A DNA stretch of 64,000 nucleotides from Flavobacterium sp. LHD-80 (GTDB lineage Bacteria > Bacteroidota > Bacteroidia > Flavobacteriales > Flavobacteriaceae): contig NZ_JAVFVS010000014.1 of assembly GCF_030929605.1 (NCBI RefSeq), positions 54,027-118,026 on the forward strand, read 5' to 3'. The notes under the pieces were generated by a model. It was not told the origin of the DNA. It saw only the letters and a list, made by a program, of their open reading frames with translations, and made no database searches. Position 1 is the stretch's first letter; the number at the start of each line of letters is the position of its first letter. Position numbers and translations under genes: made by a program. This document shows positions 1 to 10,200 of this stretch, piece by piece.

Positions 1-82
1 TACAATCAAATCCTGCCACTTGCAATTAGAATATTTATTCTGACTCTGCTATGATTCTAAGGAAATTGCATTAGGCGCAGGA

Positions 83-484
83 ATGACGGAAAGTGAGATT
101 GAACATCGTATGACGGCTATAACTACAGCCTGCAATAATCAAAAATTATCAAATAATGACCGACTTTATAAGACGCGAATTATTGATAATGTTCAAAACA
201 CTATTTGCCCTCTTTGTTTGAAAAAGTTAAGTGCAGAGGCTTTTCTAATCAACTTTTTTGAATCTGGCGAGAAGTCAGATGCTGAAAAAGATATTAGCCA
301 GATAAACCTTTTTTATATCAATCAGCTAAAAACAGGAGAATTCAATCATTCCCCTTATAATTTGGCGTGGGGACATCAAAACTGCAACATGATTTGTAAA
401 GAGACTGGTGTAATCGAAACGATTAAATGGATGAAAGAAGTGGTCGTAAATACCATTATTTTCAACAAGGATTCATCTAATTAA
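83..484 (+). CDS. C-terminal fragment of a BstXI-like restriction endonuclease
   Basis: The protein has CPLC near residue 42, then a QINLF..NQLKTGEFNHSPYNL stretch and a WGHQNC motif. I recall this pattern from the C-terminal half of BstXI-type restriction enzymes, probably a zinc-bound HNH-like site. It is only 133 residues, much shorter than that family. The frame stays open upstream of the ATG (from base 44, encoding the plausible family sequence SKEIALGAG) but meets a TGA at 41-43. The piece is therefore either a decayed gene with a frameshift or stop, or the end of a gene cut by the window edge. No methyltransferase partner is visible. Family call moderate; intactness doubtful. Confidence 0.5.
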   Translation: MTESEIEHRMTAITTACNNQKLSNNDRLYKTRIIDNVQNTICPLCLKKLSAEAFLINFFESGEKSDAEKDISQINLFYINQLKTGEFNHSPYNLAWGHQNCNMICKETGVIETIKWMKEVVVNTIIFNKDSSN

Positions 485-661
485 GATTACCAAATAGACT
501 GTGTTGAGGTGCATATTTTAAATAAAATATACGCCCTAAAATGTCATAGGTCTATACAAGATTAAATTCACTATTTAAATTAAAAGCGATTTGTATATAA
601 GGGCAAGTTCTGCCCATTTGCGATGGCACCAAAAAAATAACTTCACCAAAAAAATAAAAAA

Positions 662-1933
662 ATGATCAGCGACTTAAGAAAAAAATACATCGAAAATTAT
701 AGCGGTTTTCCAAAAGAAATTTGGATTTTGACATTAATAACCTTTATAAACAGAACCGGGACAATGGTAATTCCGTTTCTCTCAAAATACATGCGAGAGA
801 ACCTTCATTTTGAATACAATCAGATAGGGTGGGTTATGGTTTGTTTTGGAGTAGGATCCTTTATAGGTACTTGGCTGAGTGGCGTATTATCGGATAAAAT
901 TGGATTTTACAAGGTTATGATAGGAAGCCTTTTTGGCAGCGGATTAATCTTTTTCATGCTTCAGTATATCGAGTCGTTTGAAGGGTTTTGTTTATCAATT
1001 CTGCTTTTAACAACTATTGCCGATATGTTTAGGCCAGCAATGCTTGTGTCCTTGAACACCTATACTAGAAAAGAAAATAAAACCAGAGCACTTGCTTTGG
1101 TAAGATCGGCAACAAGTCTTGGTTTCTTATTTGGCCCTCCTTTAGGAGGTGTTATCATTATGCTGATAGGTTATAAATATCTTTTTTATGTTGATTCTGC
1201 TACTTGTATACTTGCGGTTTTAGTTTTTGTTCTTTTAGTTAAAGAAAGAAAACTGCCTTTTAAACTCAAAAAAAACAATATTGGATTGGACAAATATGCA
1301 ATATTGAAAGACAAAGCTTTTTTAACGCATATGTTCATTTCGCTGATAACAGGAATTATGTATTTTCAAGTATTCACGACTTTGACCTTGTACCACCGAG
1401 AACAATTTAATTTATCAGAAGTAAACAGCGGTTTGATTTTAAGCTTTAGTGGTATATTGACATTACTGTTTGAATTGCCGATTGTTAACTATGTTGAAAG
1501 AAACAGAATTAACAAGCTGAACGTTATAATGGTTGGTCTAGCTTTTATGGTGCTTAGTTACAGTCTTTTATTAATGAATGACAAATGGTACGGAATATTG
1601 TATATTATGATGTTTTTTATGACTCTTGGGGTAATGTTGACTTTTCCTTTTGCCAATTCATTTGCCATGACGAGATCACACAATAACCAAGAAGGAAAGT
1701 ACATGTCTGTTTTTACAATGAGTTTTAGTCTTGCGCACATCTTAAGTGCCAAGACAGGTATGGAAATTGTCGCATATGCAAGTTATAGAGCAGATTTTAT
1801 CTTTATGTGTTTAATTGGTGTATTGGCTATTTCGCTTTGTTACTGGCTGGTAAAAACGGTTGAGAAAGAATCGATAGAAACTAAAATAAAAATAGTGCAA
1901 TCTATTTTTGTCGACAAAAACAAAAAGCTCTAA
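662..1933 (+). CDS. MFS transporter (12 TM, drug/sugar efflux type)
   Basis: A 423-residue, strongly hydrophobic protein with about 12 membrane segments. MFS motif A, GVLSDKIG, lies at residues 74-81 between TM2 and TM3, and a glycine-rich TM5 (FGPPLGGVI) resembles the antiporter motif C region. Such proteins are proton-driven exporters or importers in the inner membrane; substrate cannot be read from the sequence. It begins after a short hairpin (GGGCA/TGCCC at 601-615) and has its own short 3' space before the next gene on the same strand. No regulator is adjacent. Family call is firm, specificity unknown. Confidence 0.85.
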   Translation: MISDLRKKYIENYSGFPKEIWILTLITFINRTGTMVIPFLSKYMRENLHFEYNQIGWVMVCFGVGSFIGTWLSGVLSDKIGFYKVMIGSLFGSGLIFFMLQYIESFEGFCLSILLLTTIADMFRPAMLVSLNTYTRKENKTRALALVRSATSLGFLFGPPLGGVIIMLIGYKYLFYVDSATCILAVLVFVLLVKERKLPFKLKKNNIGLDKYAILKDKAFLTHMFISLITGIMYFQVFTTLTLYHREQFNLSEVNSGLILSFSGILTLLFELPIVNYVERNRINKLNVIMVGLAFMVLSYSLLLMNDKWYGILYIMMFFMTLGVMLTFPFANSFAMTRSHNNQEGKYMSVFTMSFSLAHILSAKTGMEIVAYASYRADFIFMCLIGVLAISLCYWLVKTVEKESIETKIKIVQSIFVDKNKKL

Positions 1934-2021
1934 GCTGTTTTTGATATGAAAATGGACTTATAATTCCTTTTCAATGGTTTGAATAAAATGAGTTGCTATT
2001 ATTAAAAAACACCCATTTACG

Positions 2022-3098
2022 ATGAAAAAAAATATTGCGTTCATAGCCATAATCATTTTTGTTTTTTTGCTTCCGTCGAGTTTGATTTCACAAGAACTTT
2101 TTGCAGGAATTGAAATAGGAAGCAAGGGAGTAAAAATGTCGGTAATAAATGTCCAAAACATTAAAAGAGGAAAATACGAAGTTGTTGATTTTTGGACAGA
2201 AAATGTTGCTATTGCGAAAGGAATCGCGATAGACAAAAAATTAGCAGAAACTGATATTGAAAATGCCTTTAATGTAGCGGTGAAAAATTATACCAAGCTA
2301 ATTAAAGAATACAAAATTGAAGAAAAAAATATTTTCATAGTTGTATCTTCTGGTGTAGGAATGGCTGAAAATGTCGATATCCTGCTTCAAAAATTATATG
2401 TTTTTACCAATATTAATGTTGGGATAATTACTGCAGAAACAGAGGCAAAATTATTATTGAAAGGATGTATTCCGCCAAAAGAGTATGAGAATTCTTTGAT
2501 TCTGGATATTGGAGGCGGAAATACTAAAGGAGGATATGTCGAAGAATTTAGTGAAGAGGATATTCTGTTGTTTTATCCTCTTACATTAGATTTAGGAACT
2601 GTAACTTTTACCGAGAAAATAAGCAAAAATGGAAAAGCCAATTCAATTGCTGAATTTAATGACTTGCTGGTTAGTTCATTACCAGAATTAAGAGAGCAAA
2701 CAGATAACTTGTATAAGAAAAGTCCAAAAGCTTTTAATAAAAAAAATGTATATATGTCTGGAGGCGCCGTTTGGGCTTTTTACACGCTGTATAAAGGAAA
2801 AAGTGCAATCGAAAATTTTAGTCCGTTTGAGATTAAGGATGTTGCAGATTACAATACTATGATAAAAACAGATTATGCAAAATTTGAAGCATTAGCATTG
2901 CAAAATAAGGATGTCGAAAAGGTATTGAAAACCTATTCTCAAAAATATTTAATCGCTGCAAATTCACTATTGCTTACTTTATTAGAAAAAATGCCTGATG
3001 TCAAATCTAAAAACATCTATTTTACAAAACAAGGACAAATGGCATGGTTGCTTTCTTATATTGCTGATTCGGCAAAAAGAGCAAAAAACATCCATTAA
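2022..3098 (+). CDS. Exported actin-fold (ASKHA) ATPase/phosphatase-like protein
   Basis: The 358-residue protein begins with a clear signal peptide (hydrophobic residues 5-22, cleavage likely after LISQ). It then shows two phosphate-binding loops typical of the sugar kinase/Hsp70/actin fold: GIEIGSKG at 29-36 and LDIGGGNTKG at 161-170, plus a later glycine motif (YMSGGAVW near 245). Spacing resembles exopolyphosphatase Ppx/GppA proteins. The signal peptide would place the domain in the periplasm, where ATP is not normally available, so a phosphatase or polyphosphate role is more plausible than an ATP-driven one. It stands alone and converges on the next gene through a shared terminator. Fold call good, function unknown. 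Confidence 0.55.
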   Translation: MKKNIAFIAIIIFVFLLPSSLISQELFAGIEIGSKGVKMSVINVQNIKRGKYEVVDFWTENVAIAKGIAIDKKLAETDIENAFNVAVKNYTKLIKEYKIEEKNIFIVVSSGVGMAENVDILLQKLYVFTNINVGIITAETEAKLLLKGCIPPKEYENSLILDIGGGNTKGGYVEEFSEEDILLFYPLTLDLGTVTFTEKISKNGKANSIAEFNDLLVSSLPELREQTDNLYKKSPKAFNKKNVYMSGGAVWAFYTLYKGKSAIENFSPFEIKDVADYNTMIKTDYAKFEALALQNKDVEKVLKTYSQKYLIAANSLLLTLLEKMPDVKSKNIYFTKQGQMAWLLSYIADSAKRAKNIH

Positions 3099-3225
3099 GA
3101 AGACCAATTAATAATCTTCTTTAAGTAGAAAAAGAATGATTTTAAGCTATTGTTTTTGACATTGTGATATAAAGTCCAAATAGTAGCTTAATGCACGTGT
3201 GAAGAGAAAATGAAATGATATAAAA

Positions 3226-3256
3226 AAAACCAGTAGTCTAATCGATTACTGGTTTT
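3226..3256. terminator. Bidirectional terminator between convergent genes
   Basis: Arms AAAACCAGTAGTC (3226-3238) and GATTACTGGTTTT (3244-3256) pair over 13 bp with one G-T wobble and a 5-nt loop. A-rich and T-rich flanks let it serve both the + gene ending at 3098 and the - gene ending at 3269. Confidence 0.8.
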
Positions 3257-3268
3257 TTTATTTATTTT

Positions 3269-4549
3269 TTAGTTAGTTAAGTTTTGGCTTTTAATTCTAA
3301 AATCAGGCTTTTTTCTTATGGATGAATTGGCAAATAATTCATCATTTTTAACCTTTACAAAATCGATTCCAAATTGTTTTCCTTGATACCAATTACTTAT
3401 GAAAGAATTGGTAGCAGTGTTTTGAGTTGTTCCAATAATCTTGGTATCATTGATAAGCAACTCTTTTAAAGTTATTTTCTCCAAATATTCATCAGAAATT
3501 GTAACGGTATCTGAAAATATGATGAGGTGGCTAAATCCTGAAATTACTGAATTGGTCAATGTCAAAAAAGTATTTTCACGAATTAATATTGCTTCGTGTT
3601 TAAGTCCATCAGTATCAGAATTAATATCCTCGGTATGCATCATTGTAATATTTGTTGCATTTACTCGGGTCATTTCTTTTTTGCTGTCTAAAACTTCGCC
3701 TTTTCTAGTGTCGACTGTTTCCATCTCAAAACATCGAGATCCGTAACTGTCTGATAAGAATGGACTTCTAATTGCGATACTGTTTGAGAGATTGCATTGA
3801 ACGCCTTGGGTAAAATCAAAATCATCATCTGCGGAGCGCATAGATACTAAATTGCTGGCATTTACATATCCTCCGTAGAATTGAAAAGAATCCTCATCAG
3901 ATGACGTAACCTGGATATATTCTAATTTTGTTTTGCTTCCAACCCCAGCTAACGATAAGCCGTTTATAGGTTTGTTGGCAGATGTTCTTTTGCCTGAAAA
4001 CTCAATTCTAACATATTTTAAAATTCCAGAATCGCTTTCTTTGTTATCACCGCCATAAAGGGCCTGATGTGGATCAAGTTCGAAGTCTAAAGTAGCAATT
4101 CCTCCAGTTTTGTTAATTGGGGCATCTCCTAAAATGATAATGCCTCCCCAATCACCCGGGTTTCTGTCTCCTGAGTTCTTGTTAGAGGTAAAAATAATTG
4201 GATCTGTTTCAGTGCCTTCGGCTATAATTTTGGCTCCTTTTGTAATTACTAATGTAGTTAAGGTCTTAGTATCACACCTTATGACGGTGCCGGGCTGAAT
4301 GGTTAAAGTTGCATTGGGGGCAACATAAACGGTACCGACCAATAGGTAGACATTTTCTTTTTTTAATGTCATGTTTGCCGTAATCACACCGTTTATAATT
4401 ATGTCGGCTTCATTATAATTGGCGGTTTTGGGATTAAAATTTGTCCACATATTCAGCCAATTGGTATCGCCGGAAATACCTTTAGTGTTTTGTGCTTTAA
4501 TTAGGATTGTGAAAGTAAAAAATACGAGTAACATTAATTTCTTTTTCAT
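3269..4549 (-). CDS. Secreted beta-helix-like protein of unknown function
   Basis: A 426-residue protein with a signal peptide (KKKLMLLVFFTFTILIKAQ). The body holds repeated short beta-strand/turn units, such as APNATLTIQPGTVI, and a DWGGIIILGDAPIN segment. This matches secreted parallel beta-helix proteins common in Bacteroidota that are often loosely labelled T9SS or lipoprotein family proteins. No T9SS sorting domain is present at the C-terminus, which ends KPDFRIKSQNLTN, so export past the periplasm is not shown. No catalytic residues were recognised. It lies at the end of a - strand stretch and shares the 3226 terminator. Confidence 0.55.
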   Translation of the reverse strand: MKKKLMLLVFFTFTILIKAQNTKGISGDTNWLNMWTNFNPKTANYNEADIIINGVITANMTLKKENVYLLVGTVYVAPNATLTIQPGTVIRCDTKTLTTLVITKGAKIIAEGTETDPIIFTSNKNSGDRNPGDWGGIIILGDAPINKTGGIATLDFELDPHQALYGGDNKESDSGILKYVRIEFSGKRTSANKPINGLSLAGVGSKTKLEYIQVTSSDEDSFQFYGGYVNASNLVSMRSADDDFDFTQGVQCNLSNSIAIRSPFLSDSYGSRCFEMETVDTRKGEVLDSKKEMTRVNATNITMMHTEDINSDTDGLKHEAILIRENTFLTLTNSVISGFSHLIIFSDTVTISDEYLEKITLKELLINDTKIIGTTQNTATNSFISNWYQGKQFGIDFVKVKNDELFANSSIRKKPDFRIKSQNLTN

Positions 4550-4625
4550 AATTTTCTTTTTTTAAATTAGTTTAAAAAAAAGGACAACCTTCAAAAAAGT
4601 CGGCCATTTCACAATTTCAAATCGA

Positions 4626-5003
4626 TTATAATTTAGAAGCGATCTCTTTTTTGTATTTGTTAAGAGTTGCTTTTGTCATTCCTAAATTTGCTTTGGTTGA
4701 ATCAACTGCTAGATAAATCATATATAGGTTATTCTCAGAAATATCTATAATATGAATTTGAGAAGATAAAGTAATCATGATATCCGAAACTACCTGATTT
4801 TTCAATCCTAATGCACTTACAGCATTCATTTTTGCTTTTACAACTTCAAGGTTGAAAGCAGAAGCTAATTCAGGATCAAAATCGGCTACTGCTGAAAGTG
4901 AAAAGTAGGACATTCCTGTTTGAATTTCTGCAATTGAAACTGCGATGAAACCTGGTACATTTTTTTCTAGATCACTTCCGAATTGTTTTAAAAAGTCTGA
5001 CAT
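4626..5003 (-). CDS. Roadblock/LC7-like small protein
   Basis: A 125-residue cytoplasmic protein beginning MSDFLKQFGSDLEKNVPGFIAVS, followed by short beta strands (GMSYFSLS, IHIIDISENNLYMIYLAV) and amphipathic helices. The order helix, five strands, helix, and the IIDI..NLYMIYLAVD strand resemble roadblock/LC7 proteins, of which bacterial MglB (GTPase-activating partner of MglA) is one. No GTPase gene is adjacent, so the partner is unknown. It could instead be a related small signalling fold. Upstream lies a long AT-rich gap. Confidence 0.45.
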   Translation of the reverse strand: MSDFLKQFGSDLEKNVPGFIAVSIAEIQTGMSYFSLSAVADFDPELASAFNLEVVKAKMNAVSALGLKNQVVSDIMITLSSQIHIIDISENNLYMIYLAVDSTKANLGMTKATLNKYKKEIASKL

Positions 5004-5717
5004 AATTGGGTATATTTAATTAGTTTATAATTTGTTTTTCAACTTCATTGTTGACTTCACAAATATATTTTGAAAAGTTTGTGGCGGTCTTTTTTTGCGA
5101 AATTGAATTCTCCTTTTTTTCTTACTTTTTTTTGAGTTGCAACTTTTTATTTCAGATTTTTCATATAAAAGCTTGATAATAATAAGCTTACAAATTATTT
5201 TTTTCAATCCATTTAGTGGGTAATTTTCAAAATATTCAATTTTTTTGATTTCTAGGTTTAATTATTTGATAATGAGGTAATTGAGTTTTATTTTTTTAAC
5301 CACTCAATGGTGTGAGAATTTTCTTTTTATTTACGTTTGTTTTTGTAAGTATTTGTTTTTGAATCATTTGTGTTTTATTTGGCATTTTTTAAGCCTTTTA
5401 GTGGTGTTGGTTTTATAAAAAAACTTTTTTAGAAATTGATTTTGTAAGAAGAATTAAAAAATGAGTTTGAGAAACAAGTATTTTTACGTAGGGGAGTAGT
5501 GTGGGGTTTTATTCATTTTAGTCGTTTTTTGAAATCAGAAGAAAAAAAGCTAAAATTTTTGATGGAAAATTGGTGTCTAAAAATGATGAATTCCTTTTAG
5601 TTTGATTTTATTTTATTCAAATTCTCCGAAAATTAATTAAGAAATATTTTGGATTAACTTTCGATTGCAATCATGTCTATGGCAAATTTGGAACCTATTA
5701 ATAGGTATAAATAAAAA
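5004..5717. other. AT-rich intergenic region without a supported gene
   Basis: About 0.7 kb of very AT-rich sequence. A 60-codon lysine/isoleucine-rich frame on the - strand (5025-5207) has the composition of random AT-rich DNA and I do not accept it. Nothing else was recognised apart from the hairpin that begins at 5718. Confidence 0.5.
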
Positions 5718-5756
5718 CTCCAATGTTGTTATTAGTTATAATAAACAACATTGGAG
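5718..5756 (-). terminator. Rho-independent terminator of the polysaccharide lyase gene
   Basis: A 13-bp perfect stem (CTCCAATGTTGTT at 5718-5730, AACAACATTGGAG at 5744-5756) with an A-run at 5713-5717, which is a T-run on the - strand. It lies 30 bp past the stop codon of the - strand gene at 5786. Confidence 0.8.
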
Positions 5757-5785
5757 CTGATTTTATTCGGTATGATTAAGACGTT

Positions 5786-6580
5786 TTAAAGAGCGTCCCA
5801 AGATGCACTAGGATAATATATAGAACTTGTTACCGGTGCTTTCCAGTACTCTTGACTGCCTCCACGGAAGGTATGCAGACTTACAGCATTTACGTTTCGT
5901 TTAGAATCGTTAGTCACCCAGCGAATTTTTTGATTCAATATTTCCGTACCATTTACATAATATTTCACATATCCATCGGTATTAGATCCCGTATTTAACT
6001 TAACAGATATTTGACAGTTATAGGTAACTCCTTCTTGTATATAGTATTTTTTTCCAAAGTCGTTTCCATATTGTCCAGGCTGGTCTCTATAATATACGTA
6101 TGGTTGCAAATAAGCGCCACTTCCTTTTGCAGTATTTGATCCATTTGGACAATACCACATAAATCGTGCACTACCGCCATTTCCATCCCATCCTGGATCA
6201 CCGCCAGTATTTTGATCGCCAATTAAGATGCCGTATCCACATTTACCACCTCTGCTCCAATAAAATCCAGAGTTAAATTTCATTTGGAACCAAACGGTGT
6301 AAACGCCCGTTGACCAAACGCCATACGATGTGCACAAACCACCAGGACAGGATAATGTGTTGGTTGACAAAGTAATTGTTCTGGCTCCAGCGCTTCCAGC
6401 TAATGCCGCGGCTGCCGCGACGGCTTCTTTTTTAGTGTTTTGTGACACGTTTTTCTCAACGATTTGTGTTTCGTCTTTAATACTGCTTTGTGGCGCATTT
6501 AAATCTTGTTCCTTTTCACATGAATTAAACACTAATACTGCAATAAACAGCAAACTAGTAACTTTCAATAGTTTTTTCAT
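5786..6580 (-). CDS. Lipoprotein polysaccharide lyase (PL14-like)
   Basis: A 264-residue lipoprotein: the lipobox VFNSC ends at Cys21, followed by a charged EKEQD stretch and a low-complexity Ala-rich linker (around 50-65). The mature domain (about 70-264) is rich in beta strands and has GGKCGYGILIGD followed by GGSARFMWY, a pattern like the core of PL14-type jelly-roll lyases (GGKLPGL..., SARLMWR) that cleave glucuronan or alginate by beta-elimination. It probably sits on the cell envelope. It is monocistronic with its own terminator. The substrate is not determined, and Cys replaces the usual Leu in the GGK motif. Confidence 0.6.
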   Translation of the reverse strand: MKKLLKVTSLLFIAVLVFNSCEKEQDLNAPQSSIKDETQIVEKNVSQNTKKEAVAAAAALAGSAGARTITLSTNTLSCPGGLCTSYGVWSTGVYTVWFQMKFNSGFYWSRGGKCGYGILIGDQNTGGDPGWDGNGGSARFMWYCPNGSNTAKGSGAYLQPYVYYRDQPGQYGNDFGKKYYIQEGVTYNCQISVKLNTGSNTDGYVKYYVNGTEILNQKIRWVTNDSKRNVNAVSLHTFRGGSQEYWKAPVTSSIYYPSASWDAL

Positions 6581-7230
6581 TTTAAATTTTTTAAGGTTAG
6601 TAAATGATAGATAGTAATTACTTCATTGATAATGAGGCAGAAATATTTTCTATTTCTCAAAATTGGTTCCAATGCGATTAGTAATTGTACTACAAAGTTG
6701 ATTAATAACAACTTACAAAGGGAGGAGAAAAGTACGATTTTGGGTACATAAAAATCCACTCATGAATTTTAAGCAAATTTTGAAGATTTGTAAAATGATA
6801 TTATTAAAAATAATGCTAAAAAAATGTGGACTATTTAAATAATTAAGAATTTGATGTGATATGTAGTAAACAGTGACACTAAGAGTTATTTCAATTAGCT
6901 CTAATTTTCAAATCGAAAACATTAATTATCAATAAAACACTAAGTTTCTAAAAATTACGGAACTAACTTCTTTTTTTGTTTCAAAACGTTTCTTATGTGT
7001 AGTATTTTTCTTTAAAAATTAAAAATCTCTAAATTTTTAAAATATTTTATTAACAATTGTGGATAATAGTTAGAAAAATTCATCCTAGTATTTATCAGGT
7101 TTTGTGCATTATTGAAGTTAATATTTGCGTTATTTTGCATGTTTTAACTTAAAAAGTTGAATTAAACCTAGTTTTTTTGCGTGTTTTTTGTGATATATTT
7201 ACTTTAATTAAACTTAAAACAACCAAATCT
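6581..7230. other. AT-rich intergenic region with divergent promoters
   Basis: The 650-bp gap must hold the promoters of the - strand lyase and the + strand GHL10 gene. Upstream of the latter, a TTG, 16 bp, TATTTTG arrangement near 7112-7140 approximates the Bacteroidota promoter but is imperfect. No other coding or RNA feature was recognised. Confidence 0.35.
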
Positions 7231-10200
7231 ATGAAGCAAAAATTACTCAATTTATTCTTTTTAATAGTTGTTAATGGTCTCATGTTAGGCCAAGGAACCA
7301 ATATTCTGCCGGGCTGTTCTAATAGTGGTGCAGAAATAAGTGCAAGTCCTAAAGTCGATTTAAGAGGTACCTATTTAACCTCAGTTTACAACTTAGATTG
7401 GCCAAGCAATAGAACTGCAACTCCTGCAGTTCAACAAGCAGAGTTGATCACCATTCTGGATAAATTGGTTCTTACCGGAATCAATACCGTTTATTTTCAA
7501 GTTCGACCAGAATGTGATGCTCTTTATAATTCATCAATAGAACCTTGGTCGTATTGGCTAACGGGGACTCAAGGTGTAGCGCCAAATCCTTTATGGGATC
7601 CTCTGAGTTTTGCTATTACTGAATGTAGAAAACGAGGATTGGATTTACATGCATGGCTAAACCCTTATCGTGCAAGTGTTGGAGGTTATACTTTGGCTAA
7701 TAATCACGTTTCTAAATTAAATCCTTCTTGGGTTTTTACAGCTTCAAACAATGCTAATCTTAAAATTTTGAATCCAGGTTTGCCTGCTGTAAAAAACTAC
7801 ATTATAAGTATTGTACAAGATATTGCGTCGCGTTATGATATTGACGGAATTGTTTTTGACGATTATTTTTATCCAGATCAAGGGATGGCAAACAATCAAG
7901 ATGCAGCAACTTATGCAAATAATAACCCGACAGGAATAAGCAATATTGATGATTGGCGCCGTGATAACGTGAATAAAATGATTGCCGGTGTTTATGACGC
8001 TTTGCAAGTTATTAATGCTACTAATAATAAAAATATTGTTTTTGGTGTTGCTCCGTTTGGTATCTGGAAAAGTGGTGTTCCTGCTGGAATTGTTGGAAAT
8101 CCTTCCTATAGTGCCTTATATTGTGATCCAATAAATTGGTTGCAAAACGGAAAAGTCGATTTTATTTCGCCTCAGTTATATTGGAAAATAGGAGGCTCTC
8201 AGGATTATATTAAACTTTCGCAATGGTGGAACGATCAAGCAGCAACTTATGGCAGACATTTATATGTTAGTCAAGGTTACGATCGATTGCCAAGTACTTC
8301 CTCTCAAAATTGGCCAGCTTCGGAAATTCAAAATCAAATTGATCAAAATAGAATTCCAGGCATGACCAATACTTTTGGACAGACTTCTTATTCGACTCAA
8401 TTTATAATGAGCAATGAAAAAGGAATCGCAACAACGTTACAAAATAATCAATATAAGTTTAAATCTTTTCCGCCATCAATGCCATGGAAAGATAATGTGT
8501 GTCCGTTGGAGCCAACAAACATCAGATTTGAAGGAAATATTCTGAAATGGGATGCTCCAGTTGCCGCAAGTGATGGTGATTTGGCAATAAAATATGTCGT
8601 GTATGCATTTGCCACACAGGCCGATATTCCGAATTTTAAACAAGACGGAACCAAAGTTTTGGATATTGTAAATCCAACTCAAATTACCTTGACGACAGCT
8701 CAGTTGACAGCTCCAAATAATTATTTCTTGGTAACAGCTTTGGATAAGAACAACAACGAAAGCGCCAATATTACTGGTGTTTCCTATAGCACTTTGCCTG
8801 CTGCACCAGTAGCTGTAAGCCCAACGGAAGGACAATTGTATGTGAATTCTCCAGTAAATTTTTCATGGAGTTCTACGGTTACAAATGGAGATTATCGTAT
8901 TCAGGTTTCGAAATCTGCAACAGGATGGACAGAAGCAAACGGATTTACAAGTGCTACAACTCCAAATTCAACCGTTGTTGTAAATGATGTTATGAATACA
9001 ACTATGAGTTATGTTTGGAACCAAACCAACGCTGCAGTTTATGAAGCTCCGATAGGAGGAACAACTTATTATTATACGATAAGAAGTTATAGTGCGGCAA
9101 CGGGAACTTCAAAATATTCACTTCCTATAAGCTTTACTCCAAAAAGTGCTAATTGTACAGTACCGGGAACGACCGTTATTACCGTTGATAATCTTGATGC
9201 AACACTTGTTGGATCTTGGACAGCAACAGCTGCAACATCCGGTTTTGTTGGGACAAATTATATTCACGATGGCGATACCGCGAAAGGTACAAAAACAGCA
9301 ACTTTTACCCCAACAATTGCGCAAAGAGGGAAGTACGAAGTTTTCATAAATCATACAGCTGGAACCAATCGTGCGAATAATGTTCCTGTGGATATCATTC
9401 ACGAAAGTGGTACAACAACCGTTCCTGTAAATCAGCAAATTAATAATGGTACTTGGATTTCTTTAGGAACCTATAATTTAAGTGCGGGTACTACTAATAA
9501 AGTTGTAATTCGTACGACAGGTACTTCGGGCGTAGTTATTGCAGATGCCGTTCGATTCTATTTTATAGATTGTTTGCCAGATGCGACACCACCCGTAGCA
9601 GATTTTACACCAGCTTCGGCAACACTATGCGCAGGACAAACGGTTACTTATACTAATGCTTCAACTAATGCGACTTCTTACAGCTGGTCATTTCCGGGTG
9701 GAACGCCAAGTACGAGTACTGCTGCAAATCCGGTTGTAACTTATAATACCGCCGGAACTTATAATGTTGCTTTAACGGCGACAAATGGGGCAGGATCGAA
9801 TACGAAAAATTTAACGAATGTTATTACCGTAAATCCGTCTGGAACAGTTACCGCTGGGTTTACCGCTCCTTATTCAGAAGTGGCAACGGGCGAAAATATG
9901 ACATTGACAAATACTTCTACAGGCGCTACAACTTATGCGTGGACTTTTCCTAATGGTTCTCCAGCAACAAGCACCGCAGCAAATCCGACAGTGAATTTTA
10001 CAACGACAGGAACTAAAACTATTACGTTGGTAGCCTCAAATTCTTGCGGAAGTACTACTTATACAATGACAATTTGTGTGGGAACAAATACAAAAACTAC
10101 ACTGGAAACTTTTGAAAGTTCGGCGGGAAGATTTACTAGTATTCCAACGGCATCAGGTTCGACTACAGGAATTGCGACAACATCAACATTGGCAAGAGCA

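Noticed and set aside
3269..4549. T9SS cargo status of the beta-helix-like protein
   Set aside because: No C-terminal sorting domain (no PNP..G..L or terminal KKIILNK-like motif) is present.
5025..5207. 60-codon frame on the - strand
   Set aside because: Lys/Ile/Phe-rich composition of random AT-rich DNA, no promoter, no recognisable motif.
6577..6759. 60-codon frame upstream of the polysaccharide lyase gene
   Set aside because: Overlaps the lyase start on the same strand and has no protein-like pattern.
8476..8835. 119-codon antisense frame inside the GHL10 gene, with similar antisense frames at 9118-9438 and 13932-14276
   Set aside because: Shadows of the repetitive Thr/Ala/Gly-rich sense sequence; Cys/Ser-rich products without motifs.
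9589..10080. CRISPR-like or tandem DNA repeats in the PKD regions
   Set aside because: The repetition is of protein domains of about 80 residues with diverged codons, not short identical repeats with spacers.
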